NCBI GenBank assembly: GCA_035578155.1
Contig: JAPWDM010000007.1
Coordinates: 35,872,413-35,936,412 of the forward strand
Direction of reading: 5' to 3'
Source of the DNA: Brachynemurus nebulosus
Lineage: Eukaryota; Arthropoda; Insecta; Neuroptera; Myrmeleontidae
DNA: 64,000 bases
In this document: one piece after another, positions 34,801 to 48,700 of the stretch
How positions within the stretch are numbered: position 1 is the first letter of the stretch
How the letters are laid out: every line of letters starts with the position of its first letter
Position numbers and translations under genes: made by a program
The notes under the pieces: model-generated
What the model was told of the DNA's origin: nothing
The model's input: only the letters and a program-made list of their open reading frames with translations
The model's database searches: none

Positions 34801-37800
34801 GTCGCAATCATTTTTAAATAACGACCAAAAATTAAGTGGTTTCCGATTGTTTTTAGTAAATTTTTAGTTAAGTAGGACCAAAAAGGCGACGAGGCAACGT
34901 GCAAAACTATAAAGTTAAATTCTGAATAAAATTTACTTGGTAGATGTTCGGTAAATTTACTTCCATAGTAAAATTTTTGCTTTATAATATTGATAAAAAG
35001 TAAATTAACTTCATACATTTATTTACCCGTTTTTCGTGAATTTCCAGAAAGTGTCTAGGGCCCCAAAGTGGGTTAATCCGTCCCAGAAGAAAGTTTTTAA
35101 GCATTAGAGAAATGTTTAAAAGCAATTCTTTAATTTCGAATCAATTTCCTGTAGTGATGAGCAAATGCAAGACCAAGACCAAGACTGCCAAATCTTGGTC
35201 TTGTTCTTGTATTAAGAATCTTGGTCTTGGTCTTGCTAGAGCAGTTTGAGTCTTGGTCTTGGTATTGCTAAAAAATCTTGCACTTTCTTGCATTTTTTTA
35301 TTAGCGAATTTTTTCCTTCAAAAATCAGAATTTTCTCTCTTTACGGTGTTAATTATACTTTCAAACTATTTAAATAGTTTAGCAAGAGTCTTGCTTTTTT
35401 CTTGCTTTTGTCTTGGTTTTGCTCACTTGAGTCTTGGTATTGGTCTTGCAGCTATACTTATAGTCTTGGTCTTGCTCTTGGTATACATAATCTTGGTCTT
35501 GGTCTTGCAAAAAATGCAAGACCAAGACAAGACTGCAAGACCAAGACTAATTTTGCTCATCACTAATTTCCTGTAGCTTGGAATCATTTCCACCATTAAT
35601 TGGAATAACATTAGGTCGTGTAATATGAAATGTCGTTTTGTGACCACTTGGCCGACCATGTCGACACTTTTTTAAGCATTAGAGAAATGCTTAAAAGGAA
35701 TTCTCTAATTCTGAATTGAATTCTTGTGTGAAGCATTGTATGCTCTATACCTTCTGGGGATGGAAGGAGGCTCGGTAAGAAGAAAATTTCTAGGACCCCA
35801 AAGTGGGTTAATCCGTCCTTGATGCTGAAACAGGGACATTTCATAATATCATATACTAGGCATTAAACAATCACATTTAACAGTGTTTAGATGTTTGTTA
35901 TTTTACTGATACTGTAGTTTTTATTGGCAATAAAAATTGACTAATCGATTGCTAAATATGAACTAACAATAATTGATCTATACGCGTTTAGGCTGAATTT
36001 GTTGATATAAAAATTTTTATATAAATCATTTCTAACAATAAGTAATTTTACTTATAAATTGCTTTAATGGCATTATAAAAGACTTAGAAGGATCTGTATC
36101 AATCAGTAATGTAGTGGCCGTCAGGCTCAACAAGAGGGTGGGGTACAGTGGCGTAGCGTGCCTTGGAGGGGCCCTGTATCAAAATTAGTTGGGGGGGGGG
36201 GTCCAAATGAAGGGTAAAGATTTCTCACAAAAGAAACAAAAATGTTTGCATTAAATTTAACTGAATATTTATTGATTATAAGTTATCGCTTCCTCCTAGA
36301 AACTGAGCCTAGCCAAACAATTCAAGTTAAATATACACTTTTCTTGCCTTTTTTCCGGCAAATTGATTTATTAAATCATCTATAGCTGAAGACGGTTTCA
36401 GTTTTTCTAAAATTTCTGCCTCTTTAGACAATAGTGACAAGTCTGATAGCCGTTCCTGCCCCATCGAAGTCTCATTTTTGAAGTTACCCATGTTGCCAAC
36501 TTTCGGACGCACGCTTAACCCGGGAAAAAAGGGGTCGCTTTAACTTTTGTCATTTCTGAAGTGAAAACTCTATTATAGGCACGTATGACAGTTTTTTTAT
36601 GTTTTTTTCCCGGAAAGCATGAGATTAAGTGACATTGTAGATAACATTTTACTAATTTTTGATAACACACGTTAGGGGCCTCTGTAGCCCGGGGGCCCCG
36701 TATCTTTGATACGGCTGATACGGCGGTAGCTACGCCCCTGGTGGGGTAGCTGGGGTAGCAGCCCCGGGACCCGTAGCTGCGAAACACTGGCCTTTACGCG
36801 ATTACGGTTCAAAAATTCAAAAATAAGTTTGGAGGAAATGATTCTCAGTAAACTGACTTTCACTATTCAAAAATTCTAGTCCAAATCGTTCAAAGGGAAA
36901 TTTTGGAAAATGGATCAAAAATTTTTGTTTTTCATAAATAATTCCAGAAATAGATCCACGCATTCAACTGTGTCGGGTATTCCTGTGCTGTTAGAAAGAT
37001 CTTTTAAAATGAAATTGAGGTTCCTTTAGCCACTTTTAGTGCATTTCTGAATGAAAAATGCTATTATTACAGCCACTGTTATGGTGAGACTTGAGTCCGC
37101 GATAGAAATTTTTTTGGCATCCCTAAAATATAAATGTGTCCGTACGATAATTTTCGAACGAAACATTCTATTTTTACGAAATTTGGAAAGAGAAAATGTT
37201 CGAAGTCCCACGCTTTTTCTTCAGCCAGACACGTTGTTGAATATATTTGCAAAAATTTGCCAAAATTAAAAAATTAAAAGGTTTTTCGATTTTGTTTCTA
37301 CACTATGGCAAAAAACGGAAAAAATCACATACGATACGTTTTTGAATCATTATCCTATGTAGGTTTTTAAGAAAAAGTAATTTTTGTAACCGGAAATTCA
37401 GGATATTATGCAGCACGTTGCGACAGGGATGTTTACTTTACACTTAGTTTATAAAGTATATTTATATGTGTTTCACTCGTACATTACGTAATTTAGGATT
37501 TTGTAGTTAACAGCAACAAAATCCTTATAATATTGTGTAGGAATGATCGATATTCATCGATGGTAGAAAAACATCGATGTTTAGGGGGAAAACATCGATG
37601 TTTTTACATCGATGTTATGTCCTCGATAACATCGACACATCGATGTTACGAGAATAATATCGAAACATCGATATTACTCTAAGCTATCCAGTAGTTAAAA
37701 AGTCCTGTAGCTGATTTAAAACAAGATCCATTACTTTTATGGCAAGTTCTAAGATCCATTTATCCAAACTTGAAAAAATTGCCATTAGATATTTGTGTTT

Positions 37801-39682
37801 CACAGCAATTTCAACAGCTTCAGAGAGACTTTTTTCAAAAGCTGGGCAGTTTTGTATCAACAAGGGAACAGATTAAAAGGGAAACTTCTAACAAAGTGAC
37901 TTTTTTGCAAAGTGTACCAAATAAATACTCGCAATGTTAATTTTTAATAAATAAAATAATAGATTATAATGGTTGCTTATTTTGCTACATAAACATCGAT
38001 GTTTTCGAACATCGATTACTTTCTTTCGATATATATCGTATACCGATACTCTTGAATCGATGTTAACATCGATGTCAACATCGATGTTTTTCTAATATCG
38101 ATCATCCTTAATATTGTGTAGCTTTGTACAAGAAGAGGTGTAAATCCGAAACTTCAGTCCTATTTCTATGAAAATATGTTTGAGGGTATTTTTTAAAATA
38201 GAAAAAAAAAATTGTTAATGAAATTTATTATCTCAGATCGACATCTTATAGTTTAGATGATCATATTAAGGTCTAATTTTAACATTAAACCCAAAAATAC
38301 AGAAAAATAAACTGGTAATAACGAACCCCCCAAATACTAAAAAAAAATACAACTGTCAAATTATAATATAATAGTAGACTTCAAATAAATAAAACATCGT
38401 AAAAAATATTTCAAACTAGTTTTTTTTTTTTTGATAAATTTCCATTTTTAATTCTCATAGTAACTGACGGCACAAGAAGTCGACTTGAAAATAAATTTTT
38501 AATAAAATTCTATTTTTAACAGGTTATCATGGGCGACAGACCATCAGCGGAACGAGCGTGTAAAGAACCAAATCCGATAATTGACGGTAGGAAAGCGAAC
38601 GTAAATCTAGCAATATTGGGAGCTAAACCCAGAGGCAACGTTCCCACTGGTAAGTGTTTTTTTTTTTATTTTATTTCAAACGATACATTAATTTGATGTT
38701 ACAATTTTATGAAAGGGCTTTTTGCACGGACTGTCAAAATTGTTGTGTTCCGTATCAAATGAGATAGATTGTTTTTTAGAGCATTTCATTTGATACATTT
38801 TTTTTTGAGTGTCTGTTGATTTTGATGTTTGTATAATTTTTTTTTTTAGTATTTTGACTTCTCTTAATAATTAAATTTATTTATTTTCTCTTACCGTTTG
38901 CCAAGTGTTTACAAAGCACCCGTTAAAAAATCGCGAATAAAATAGATCAAAGATGTTAAAATATAATTCAAATTCAGTTTAGCCTTGAGAATAACAACAG
39001 AATTAAGAGGTTAATTTTCAGTTTCGAAATCACAAATTGAATGTTCGATTTATTTTAACCAATTTTTCGGTAATGTTAACACGTTTCATTGAGTTCTACG
39101 ACCTACGCTACGGTTTAATAAATCGGTTTTATTTTTATTACGGAAGTAAATGCTGTTTCAGATTTATCGATGTTAAGAAATGAAGCATGAGTTTTTTCAA
39201 TTGTTGTGTGAGTTTGATTGAAAATTATTGATACAGTATATGTAGAAAGTTTTCGTTTAAGAGACTGAAGTGATTAGATAATATTTTATTTGAGACATAA
39301 CATATTATATGTAGGAATACGTTAGTTTAAATGGTCTTAGGATGAACGTAAGTAAGGTTTTTTCTTTTAAAACTGCGAACAATTCAATATTAAGTCTACA
39401 GACGTGAATTTCGATCGTTTTTTCAGTCTAAGTAAAGAAAATTCCATGTGGGTCTTGATTTATTAACCCTAGAATCATACGTACTCCTTTAAACTGACGA
39501 TCAAACTTCTCTACCTGCTCCCGTACTACAACTTGCAGTTGCCTGCCTGCTCTGAAATTTCCGTTATCTAATTTATTTGTTATGATAACACAGAAGACGT
39601 ATCAATTTTGTTTATAGCTGCCGCCGTTTTGTTTATATTAAAATAGTGTGCGTCAATTTGACGAGGATGTATGATTAACGTG

Positions 39683-39714
<32 letters not shown>

Positions 39715-42700
39715 TTTTGTACTTTACATATAAAAGTTTTCCTAATTTTTCTAAAATTTATTAAAAATATGTATGTTATAATTAATTTATTCAATAATAA
39801 TGATAATGTGAAAGATGATTACAGCTGTTTGACTTATAGAGACGACATAATACTGAAGTTTTAATATATTGAATCGAAAACCAAAGAATGCGTTTCAAGT
39901 GACTTAATAAAAGATTAACAATTTATTTTATGGAAAATATTTTAATTTTTATTATTATTTGAGATTTTATTCGAAAAATGAGGAAATAATTACATATCTA
40001 CGGGAATATTTCTGACTGAGAAATTTCACATTCTGCAAAGTCACACATGTCCATCGACTCATAATAGTTCATAAATTAATTATCTGAAAGACATGTCTTA
40101 TGATACAATTGATGTATTTATCTATTTTTTAATTTTTATAATAAAAATATGCTTTGATAAAAAGATTAAAACAAATTAATAAGTATTTATATTAAAAAAT
40201 TTTTCCAAATGCAATTTTTTAAAATATTTTGTTCGCTTTTGTGTAGTATTGTTATGTAAAAAGAAATGTTTTTTGCAAATAAACTAAAATTCTCCGTACA
40301 AAGTCCATTCACCAAATTGACGACGATGTATGATTAACGTTTCTCATAGACCAACGTATGATTCTAGGGTTAATAATCACAAAAAAATTTAAAACACTGT
40401 ATCAAAAAGTGATCTTAAAACTTGGGTTATTACACGCCAGCATTTTGTACATCGCAGTGTACCTAGGCGTATTGTGTACGATTCTTTATCTAAAAAGTTC
40501 CTATTTGTTCTTATCGGCTAATTTTATCAGATTTATTTATTTATTTTGATTTTTAGCCAACTACTTATTGCTCGTAAGGCAAACACAAATGTAGCCAATA
40601 AAAGCCACTTCACAATAAACTGTTTAGTTACTGAACTTACTAACTTTATAAAGTCGATGATAGACTATAACATTTAGTATTTATGGCATGTAAGAACATT
40701 TATATTTGAAGTAGATTTCTGTTGAACGATTTTGACAGCATTTTGTTTCTGGTTAGTTGTGTGAAGTATGTAGGCGTATGTAAATCTTCTAGATTTTTGT
40801 GGCCTGAGAGACAAAGGCATGGCAAAATTACTCTGGGTACATGCCTCAAATTTGTGGAATCGAACATTTTAAATATTGATGTTGTGGCAACCTTCGAGTC
40901 AATATTGTTCGCTAAACTTTTATAGCTATTACCCATTATCCATTTCGTCATTTCTTCCTCTTACCCCACGTACAATTTGTATCCCTTGTCCATTTTTACC
41001 CTTACACTATTCTAAACGATACTTAAAATTGCATCAAATAAAAAAATTACTACAGAGATTTATAAATACAATCATATTAAACGATTCTGATTATACAATA
41101 TTATTATTATCATGAGTCAATATTAATTATGAATATGTAATTAAAATATTAATTGTTATATCAACACAGAAGTTCTAAACAGGCGGTTCCTGTGTACAAA
41201 TAATTTTAATTGATGTGTGATTATTTTTTGAACTAATACACATCCGTTGGGAAATTGATCATTCAGAGTAATGTAAATATACGTACAATTGTATTGTATA
41301 TTGCCACGTTTCCCCTGTTTTGTATATAATTGATTCGTGTTAATTATACGCTTCTTATAATCAAGAAAAATGATGAATATTAAATTCGAATAAATCAAAT
41401 TATCACTTATCTTGAATTATTGGCAGGTTTATTACTGAGTTTAGTTCTGATAGTTAAGTTTAGTGGTGAGCAAATGCAAGACCAAGACTTGGCAGTCTTG
41501 GTCTTGGTCTTGTTCTTGTGTTAAGAATCTTGGTCTTGATCTTTGTAAAGCAATTTGATCTTAGTTTTGGTCTTGCAAAATGCAGTCTTGGTCTTAGTAT
41601 TGCTAAAAAATCTTTCAAACTATATAAATAATTTAGAAAGAGTCTTGCTTTTCTCTTGCTTTTGTCTTGGTCTTGCTCACTTGAGTCTTGGTATTGGTCT
41701 TGCATCCATACTTATAGTCTTGGTCTTGCTCTTGTTATACATAGCCTTGGTCTTGGTCTGGCATTTTTTGTAAGGCCAAGACAAGACTGCAAGACCAAGA
41801 CTAATTTTGCTCATCACTAGTTAAGTTATTAAAGGGGATTAATTTAGTGGAGTCCTATTTAGACGCTTTGATTTTTACCAGTCAGAATTTTCTAATTTTG
41901 GAAAAGTTAACTGTCCATTTTCTTTGTTAATTTGTTTATTGATGTTTTAAGAATATTCAAAAAAATTTAAAAAAAAAAAAAAATAAATAAAAATAAAAAT
42001 CCAAGATCGTACGCAGTTTCTTGGTAAGAACCAAAGTCGTTATGGTCGGAACCAAAGAGAAAAAAAATTTCTGCGTGCCATCAAGTGCCTGCATTACATA
42101 GTTTTCGAGACAGATGAGCACGAAAAACCCATTGTTTCAAATTTCTAGACTAAAATATCGCAACAAAATGGTTTAGTTTAATCGTTTTTCTGTTAGAACC
42201 ACCAAAAATCTTCTATTTATAACTGAAATACAACCGTTTGGCTTAGCACGATCTCGTATACAATGTAAAAAATAATAAATTTACAACATAAACTTTTTAT
42301 TTACATAAAAATATTTCTATCAGTCGACTACTAATAATTTCAAATCGAATATCTTAGCCCATGTATACCGTATTCCTATCAAAGGATCTACCACCAGTTA
42401 CATGAACATTACACTACCGCTACCAACTCCCCCCCTCCCTTCAACTCCAACCATTTACTACTGAGTGCATTAAAGCACCGTAATGCGTGCGGTTGTGGTG
42501 GGGGATGGTGGGGGGTGGCAATCGACTGTTCGCGTGTCAAAATATTGTCAGCATATATTTTTAAATGGTCATCGTTTGGGCAGACCGGACGGACGGACTG
42601 AGTGTCAACCGCAATTGTTGTCATATATCATTGGATAGACACTAATAGCACTGTCCTTGTCTATGACACTATATATCGATACATAATATAGAAATACAAT

Positions 42701-45700
42701 TACTTTAGAATATTATAACATTTATGGCGTGTGGCGATAATAACTGAATATGGGCGGGGGGGAGTGTAGTCAGGGGTAGAAGGGGGGGCGAGGTTGGTTC
42801 GATTGATACATGTTCATAAAGTGAACAGTTCAGGGTCTTTTAAAATTTAATTGTTGACCCACTTGCCACCTAGGGTAGATCCTTATGTAAACTAATTAAG
42901 AATTTGCTTTTAAGACTTTTTTCGCTAGTCTTCCAAGGGAAAAGAAACAAAACTAAATAAAATATTAAAATATTGGTCAATAAAGAACAGGTAGTTAGTG
43001 AGTGATTTAAGGCAGAATTCTTAATGTTTTGCATTGGCCAAGCAAACTGAAAAAGCCTGAAACTGGTTCTAAGAGATCACGAAGAATCCAAACAAGTAAT
43101 TAAAAATTATCAAATACTTAATCAAAAAGAAAAAAAGAAATCTTCCAATCAATTAATTAAAACAAAGTGACACATTTATTTGAATTTCTTTTCATAAAAT
43201 GAAAAATAAAAATCTTAATTGTCAAACAATAAAGTACTAAATAGAGACATATAATATGATATTAATTGATTGGACGGAGATAACACGATTGCATGTATAC
43301 ATTTAAATATTGTGTTACATATATATTGACGAACTTAATGTCGGAAATAATATGTAATCTCCGGAAGTCCGGAATTATTGTTCACTGAATAATTCTTTTT
43401 TCCCCTTTTATTATATTTTTTTTTTTTGTAAATATTGAATTTTTTTATGTAGGTAAGTAAAAGAAAGAATGTTACTAAATCATTTTTACAGTGTATTTGA
43501 TCTGTTATTGTGGTTTTTATGAGAGTGTATTGGGATTATCTTAGTAGTAATTGATAAAACTAGTTGTTAATTATGTTTAAGGGGAGAAATACCTTTGAAA
43601 TGAAACATTTTTTCCATAAAATATTAGTAAAACATGTCAAGAACATATTCTTAGATTTTCGGAACAATATTCAAAGTCCTTCGTAAGCAACGAAACATTC
43701 ATTATTTACGGAATTTGATAAAAACGTTGGAAATCGTTAACCCTCGGACGAGTTCTTCAGCCAGACACAACCGATGTCCGGAACCTCAAGAAAAAACTAT
43801 TTTTTTTTTTTTTTGCAAAAATTTGTCAATATTTAAAAGTTTTTCGAATTTTTTTTACACCATGACAAAGAACAGAAAAATTATACTATAAGCTACGTTT
43901 TTGAATGTGTAAATGGGTCTTCGAGGAATATGTAAATTTTGTTACCGAAAATTCACTGTTATGCAGAATATTGCGACAGGGAGCGACTGTGAAAGAGGGA
44001 CTGAGGTCAATAATTGATAAAGGATTGATAAAAAAAAAACCTTAATGAAAAAGATCATTTCGTTAAAAGTTTACTAAGAATGGGTACATTTTTAAGAAAA
44101 TTTGTCGAAAATCAAGTTGTTGCAAATTGAAATTTCTACAAATTATATATTTTATAAAATTTTTAGAAATGAGGGCATGGTTCTTTACTAAAATCGAAAA
44201 ATGTATCCTTGTAACATCATCAAATGTTCGTATCTCCAGTAATTAGTGAAACTAAACACTGCCCCATTTTCCGAAAATTTACACTCGGACCATTAAACAT
44301 AATTTATGTGGGCAACTTAAATAAATTTTTATATTTTTTCCAACTCATATTTTCATAAAAAAAAAAAAAATTATGACTAATTACATTATAATGATCATTT
44401 AGTTGTTAAGTCGATATTACACTATCAAAGATCAATCATTAAACAACACTTTTCAAATGTTCCATTTACTTTATTGGCAATTGGCCAATATCTGTGTCTT
44501 CAACGGGCTCGAATAATGGCCCGAAAAAATTACACGTTTGTAAGTTTTTCTCGTAATGATCGTAATCGTAAAATATTTTGAAATGACCTCCATATCAAGT
44601 GTGCTGCCGCCTGGTGGATATCGTTTGTCTCCTATTAATGAATTTAATTATTGATGTTTTAAAAATATTGTGAATTGCAAGGATATTTCTCTGTCACTTC
44701 AAAATTTTACTTGGAACAGAAAAAATTTGCAATTTTTTGAAATAAAAAAATATAAAGTTTGCACCTAAATTACCCAAATCATCCCATAAGCCTACATTTA
44801 AGGAAAAATAATTTTTTAATTTAAGGTGCTATCACAGTGTGACCGGCCGAAAAATAGTCAATTTTCGCAATGGAGGTTTATTTTTCTTTTGAAATTTGAA
44901 AAAATGGCGGCGGTTTGAATAAAAAGTACAAAATTTAAGCCTTTTTTTAGCAGTTTTTCGTGTGAAAAAATAGGAAGATATAAAAAAAAAACTTCCATAG
45001 GAACATGGAGAATGGAATAAAGAATATTCTGTCAAGATTTCAAACCTATAGCTTGGAAACTTCCCCTCTGAGAGTGGGTACCGTTTTTAGAAAGGGCATT
45101 TTGAGACAAATGCGTTTAAAGTTTGCCTCGAAATTATTTCATATCATCGGTTAAACAAAAATGTGACACTGTGGTGATAACAACTGATCTTATGCCGTTC
45201 ACTGGTTGTGGAAAGACTGAATGTGGTATAACATCCATTAGATTGAATCCACTGATCCGTGATCGTGGCGGCCGTAATAATTCGAATTTCAATTTGAAAT
45301 TTTGAGATAACATGCATAACGGTATGCAGGGCCGTGGAGACAAATGGTGAGCCCCAAGAAAAGGGGCACATTTCATAAAAATTTCTCCCCAAAAAATAAA
45401 TGATGAGGAAAAAAAAGCTGATTTTACTTTTCCCCGGGCCCCTATTGACCGCTACGGACCCCTTCTTCCAGCCAGGGCCCCAGGGTTGCAACCCCAGCTA
45501 CCCCACCCTCTGACCAATAAAAAAAATTGATTTTTTCAAAATTCTACACTGTGATGGTACATTAATCTCTTGTCCATTCTCTTGCATCAATTTAAAATAA
45601 TCATTTCAATGATTATTAAAATATTATTCGACTAAAGCATACGACGCATCATCTATGTATGTAATTGTAAGTGAAGAAAAATTTTGTTTGTTCGAATGAG

Positions 45701-48700
45701 AGACAAAGATTCAGATTAACTGACACATCATGCCGCAGTGTCGCTAAAAATAATCTATTTAAAATATCTTTAGATATAATTTGTGTGAATGTGAGTGTGT
45801 TTTTGTCTGAAACCGAATTTCACATTTCTCTATAGAACATTATATTATAACGTAGAAAATTTTACTATCTAATCCGATTGGTTGATATTTTAACACGAAC
45901 ATACGATTGGACCTAAGCCATGAGGAACGTGCGAGCATTGACTGACTGTGTAAATTCTCAAATGTTATGTGTTTCATTTTATTTACAGTTGTGCTCCATT
46001 TAAATCAAGTTGATACGGGTAAACAAAAAGTGATGATGAAATAGATGCTTTTACTTTTTATAAGTTTCGGTTTCTTAACCTTTTTTTGATATACATTTTT
46101 AAAAGGATAACAAAAAATATACACACTAAATGATTTATTTGTTTAAAGAATAAAAATTTCTTTGAATTTTTTTTCTTTAGATCAAAAAAATATTTTTTTG
46201 AATTAAAAATTTTTTTTTTTTGATTTAAAGAAATATTTTCTTGATTTTTTTTTTCCAGTAGTCAAAGAAATATTTCTTTGACTACTGAAAGAAAATTTAA
46301 TAAAATATTTCTTTAAATCAAAAAAAGTAATTTTTTTAATTCAAAGAAATTTTTTTCTGATCCAAAAAAATTTTTAGCCTTTGAATAATGTCATCGTTTT
46401 GAGAGTGTAGTAAAAGTGTTTCTAAGAGAAAGGTTGTGTTTTGAGAGCCCTAAACTATATAAATTTACGATTGCAAATATTTTTGTTAATATTCTTTCTG
46501 ATCAAAAGACTATAGAAAAACAGAGAATTTTTCAGGATATTGTTTATACATAACTCCAAAACAAACAGAAATAAAATATAGTAAAATTCGGTAAACACAA
46601 TTCGGTCCAAAAACACAATTTTTATACTAAAGTTCGGTTTATAAAGATCGGTTTATTTACTTCAATAAGGAAACCCCGTTCGTCAATATCTGTGTATCAT
46701 TTCTTTGTATAATTTTTTTCTTCATTTCTATTTTCACTTCTGTGTCAGTAGCAGTGTTGGCATTTGTAACATAATTATAGTACGCTTGACATAATTATCA
46801 ATGAAACATTTGAAAGAATTTTTTCTTTTTCTTGCTCCTTTAACTGTATTTTTGCCCTGTTTCATAATTTTTCAAGAAATATTACGAAATACTCCAATTT
46901 GGCGAGCCTGATCAGATAACTTAAAAACAAAAATGCCAACACTGGTCAGTAGCGGCCTATGGATAAAAAAACGAAACACCCTGTTCAGACTGTCCACTTT
47001 ATATAAACAAGACAGATTGAGTTGTACGAACAACTTGGGTTTTTTCATCTAAATTGCTTCCTGTTCATTTCAATAGATATACTCTCGCTGAGATTAATAG
47101 ATATTAACCATTTTATATACAAGCTAATACCAGTTTATACAGTAAATAAAAATAAAATCTTCAATTGGATTCCTCCTGACGATGAAATAAAACTTGAACT
47201 TGACGGAAGAGACTCTTTGAGTCAGCACCAGAAAAGCTTAAGATGGTTTATCGGTAAAATCCGTCCGAAACGGAATATTTACAATATGGCGCTCTGATCT
47301 GTATCAGATTTTGTTTGGCAACGGTCACTTATTTTCTGGTCACCTAGTCTGGTCGATGAAAGACGAACGGTTATATGTTTTTGTGTGTCACTCACATCGC
47401 ACTGTTATTTTTTTCGCATCAGTTCGCTTTAAGAATACCGTTTATTATTCTCGAAAAAACCTGCTCTGGCGGCTATTTTTAGGCGACAAATGTACATATA
47501 GGTAATGAATTGAAGAAGATGGATGCGAAGCAGGTGTAGCGTTTTAAAATGAACACTATTGGGATATTAAGTTCGTTGTCGCAATACTAAACATTTTAAT
47601 ATTATACTTGTGTGTATGATAATTTTTTTTTCTTATTTTTATAAAAATAAATTGTCGCTGGTTTTAAGTACCATTGGAAGTCATCAAGTCTCCTATTATT
47701 TCTAGACTACATGCTATTTGAGGTCTACATTAAAGCACATGAGCGTATCCAGTCATAATCTTAAGGGGAGGAATAGTGGTGGATTTACTAGCAAGCTAAG
47801 TAGGGTGGCAGATTTTAGGGACGACAAATTTAGGCTAAAAGGGCGGCACGATTTAGAATTGCCTTTTTTTGCTCGTCACTTACTTTTTTTAGGAGAAAGT
47901 GTTAAAAAGTTTACTTTATCCCAAAAAGTAGGTTTTTGGGGTAAAATAGGAGTGGCCTTTTTCACGGAGCCTAGTGCGGCACTTAGGGTAAATCGGCCAC
48001 TGGGAAGGAATGTACTTACAACTTTCAACCATCTCAAAAATATACTCCTAAATTTTCAGGGTAATATTCGAAGTCGTTCATATGTTTTCGTCTCTGGACA
48101 TAATGTATACGTCCTATTGTGTGCCGAAGTAGTATCGTTAGTAAATTTTAAACACGTTTTTCTCGAAACAGCATTTTCATGATTAGCTGGTATTCTCAGT
48201 CAAAAACTACTCGTACAACTTCCTAATTTTTTTTACGTTTTTGATATTTTTTGGTTCACCGCCATTCTATATACATATCGTCAACTGAGTATTAGCACAG
48301 TATAAATAAAAGATTATTACCATAGGCAGTAGCGAAACGCACTTTTTATCCTTTTTTGATATAAGTACAAACAATTATGTATGTCCTTTTTTATTTATGT
48401 GATTGTATGTGTTTGTACATGTGAGATTGAGGGTTGATAATGGTCATGTTAAATTATATGAACAACTAAAAGCAACTTTCTTCAAAATGAATTGAGCAAA
48501 CGCGAAATTGATGACAGTATTCAACACGAGAATTTAGATCGTCACGACCTATTAGCACCAACCACTGTCGAAATTTTGGAATTTTTGAATTCCAAATGAC
48601 ACTCTTACGTCATCTCGTTTCGTAACTGTTTGTGAAACAAACTATTATTTAAACTGTGGTATTAGTTTGTTCCAAGTACTTTTAAAAAAATTTTTCTAGA

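Noticed and set aside
39530..39548. 15-base identity (GCAGTTGCCTGCCTG) between a piggyBac-like MITE and OATP exon 6 near 13155
   Set aside because: The second MITE copy lacks it and no longer alignment exists on either side, so it is most likely coincidence, not exon capture.
47022..47297. 91-codon open frame ending in [20 protein letters not shown] sequence
   Set aside because: The C-terminal half reads like protein, but the frame has no ATG before its last codons and no clear splice signals. It could be a pseudogene fragment, but I cannot support it.
47718..48182. 154-codon open frame
   Set aside because: It runs straight through a hAT-type MITE (47774-48002) whose inverted ends it translates. 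There is no independent coding evidence.
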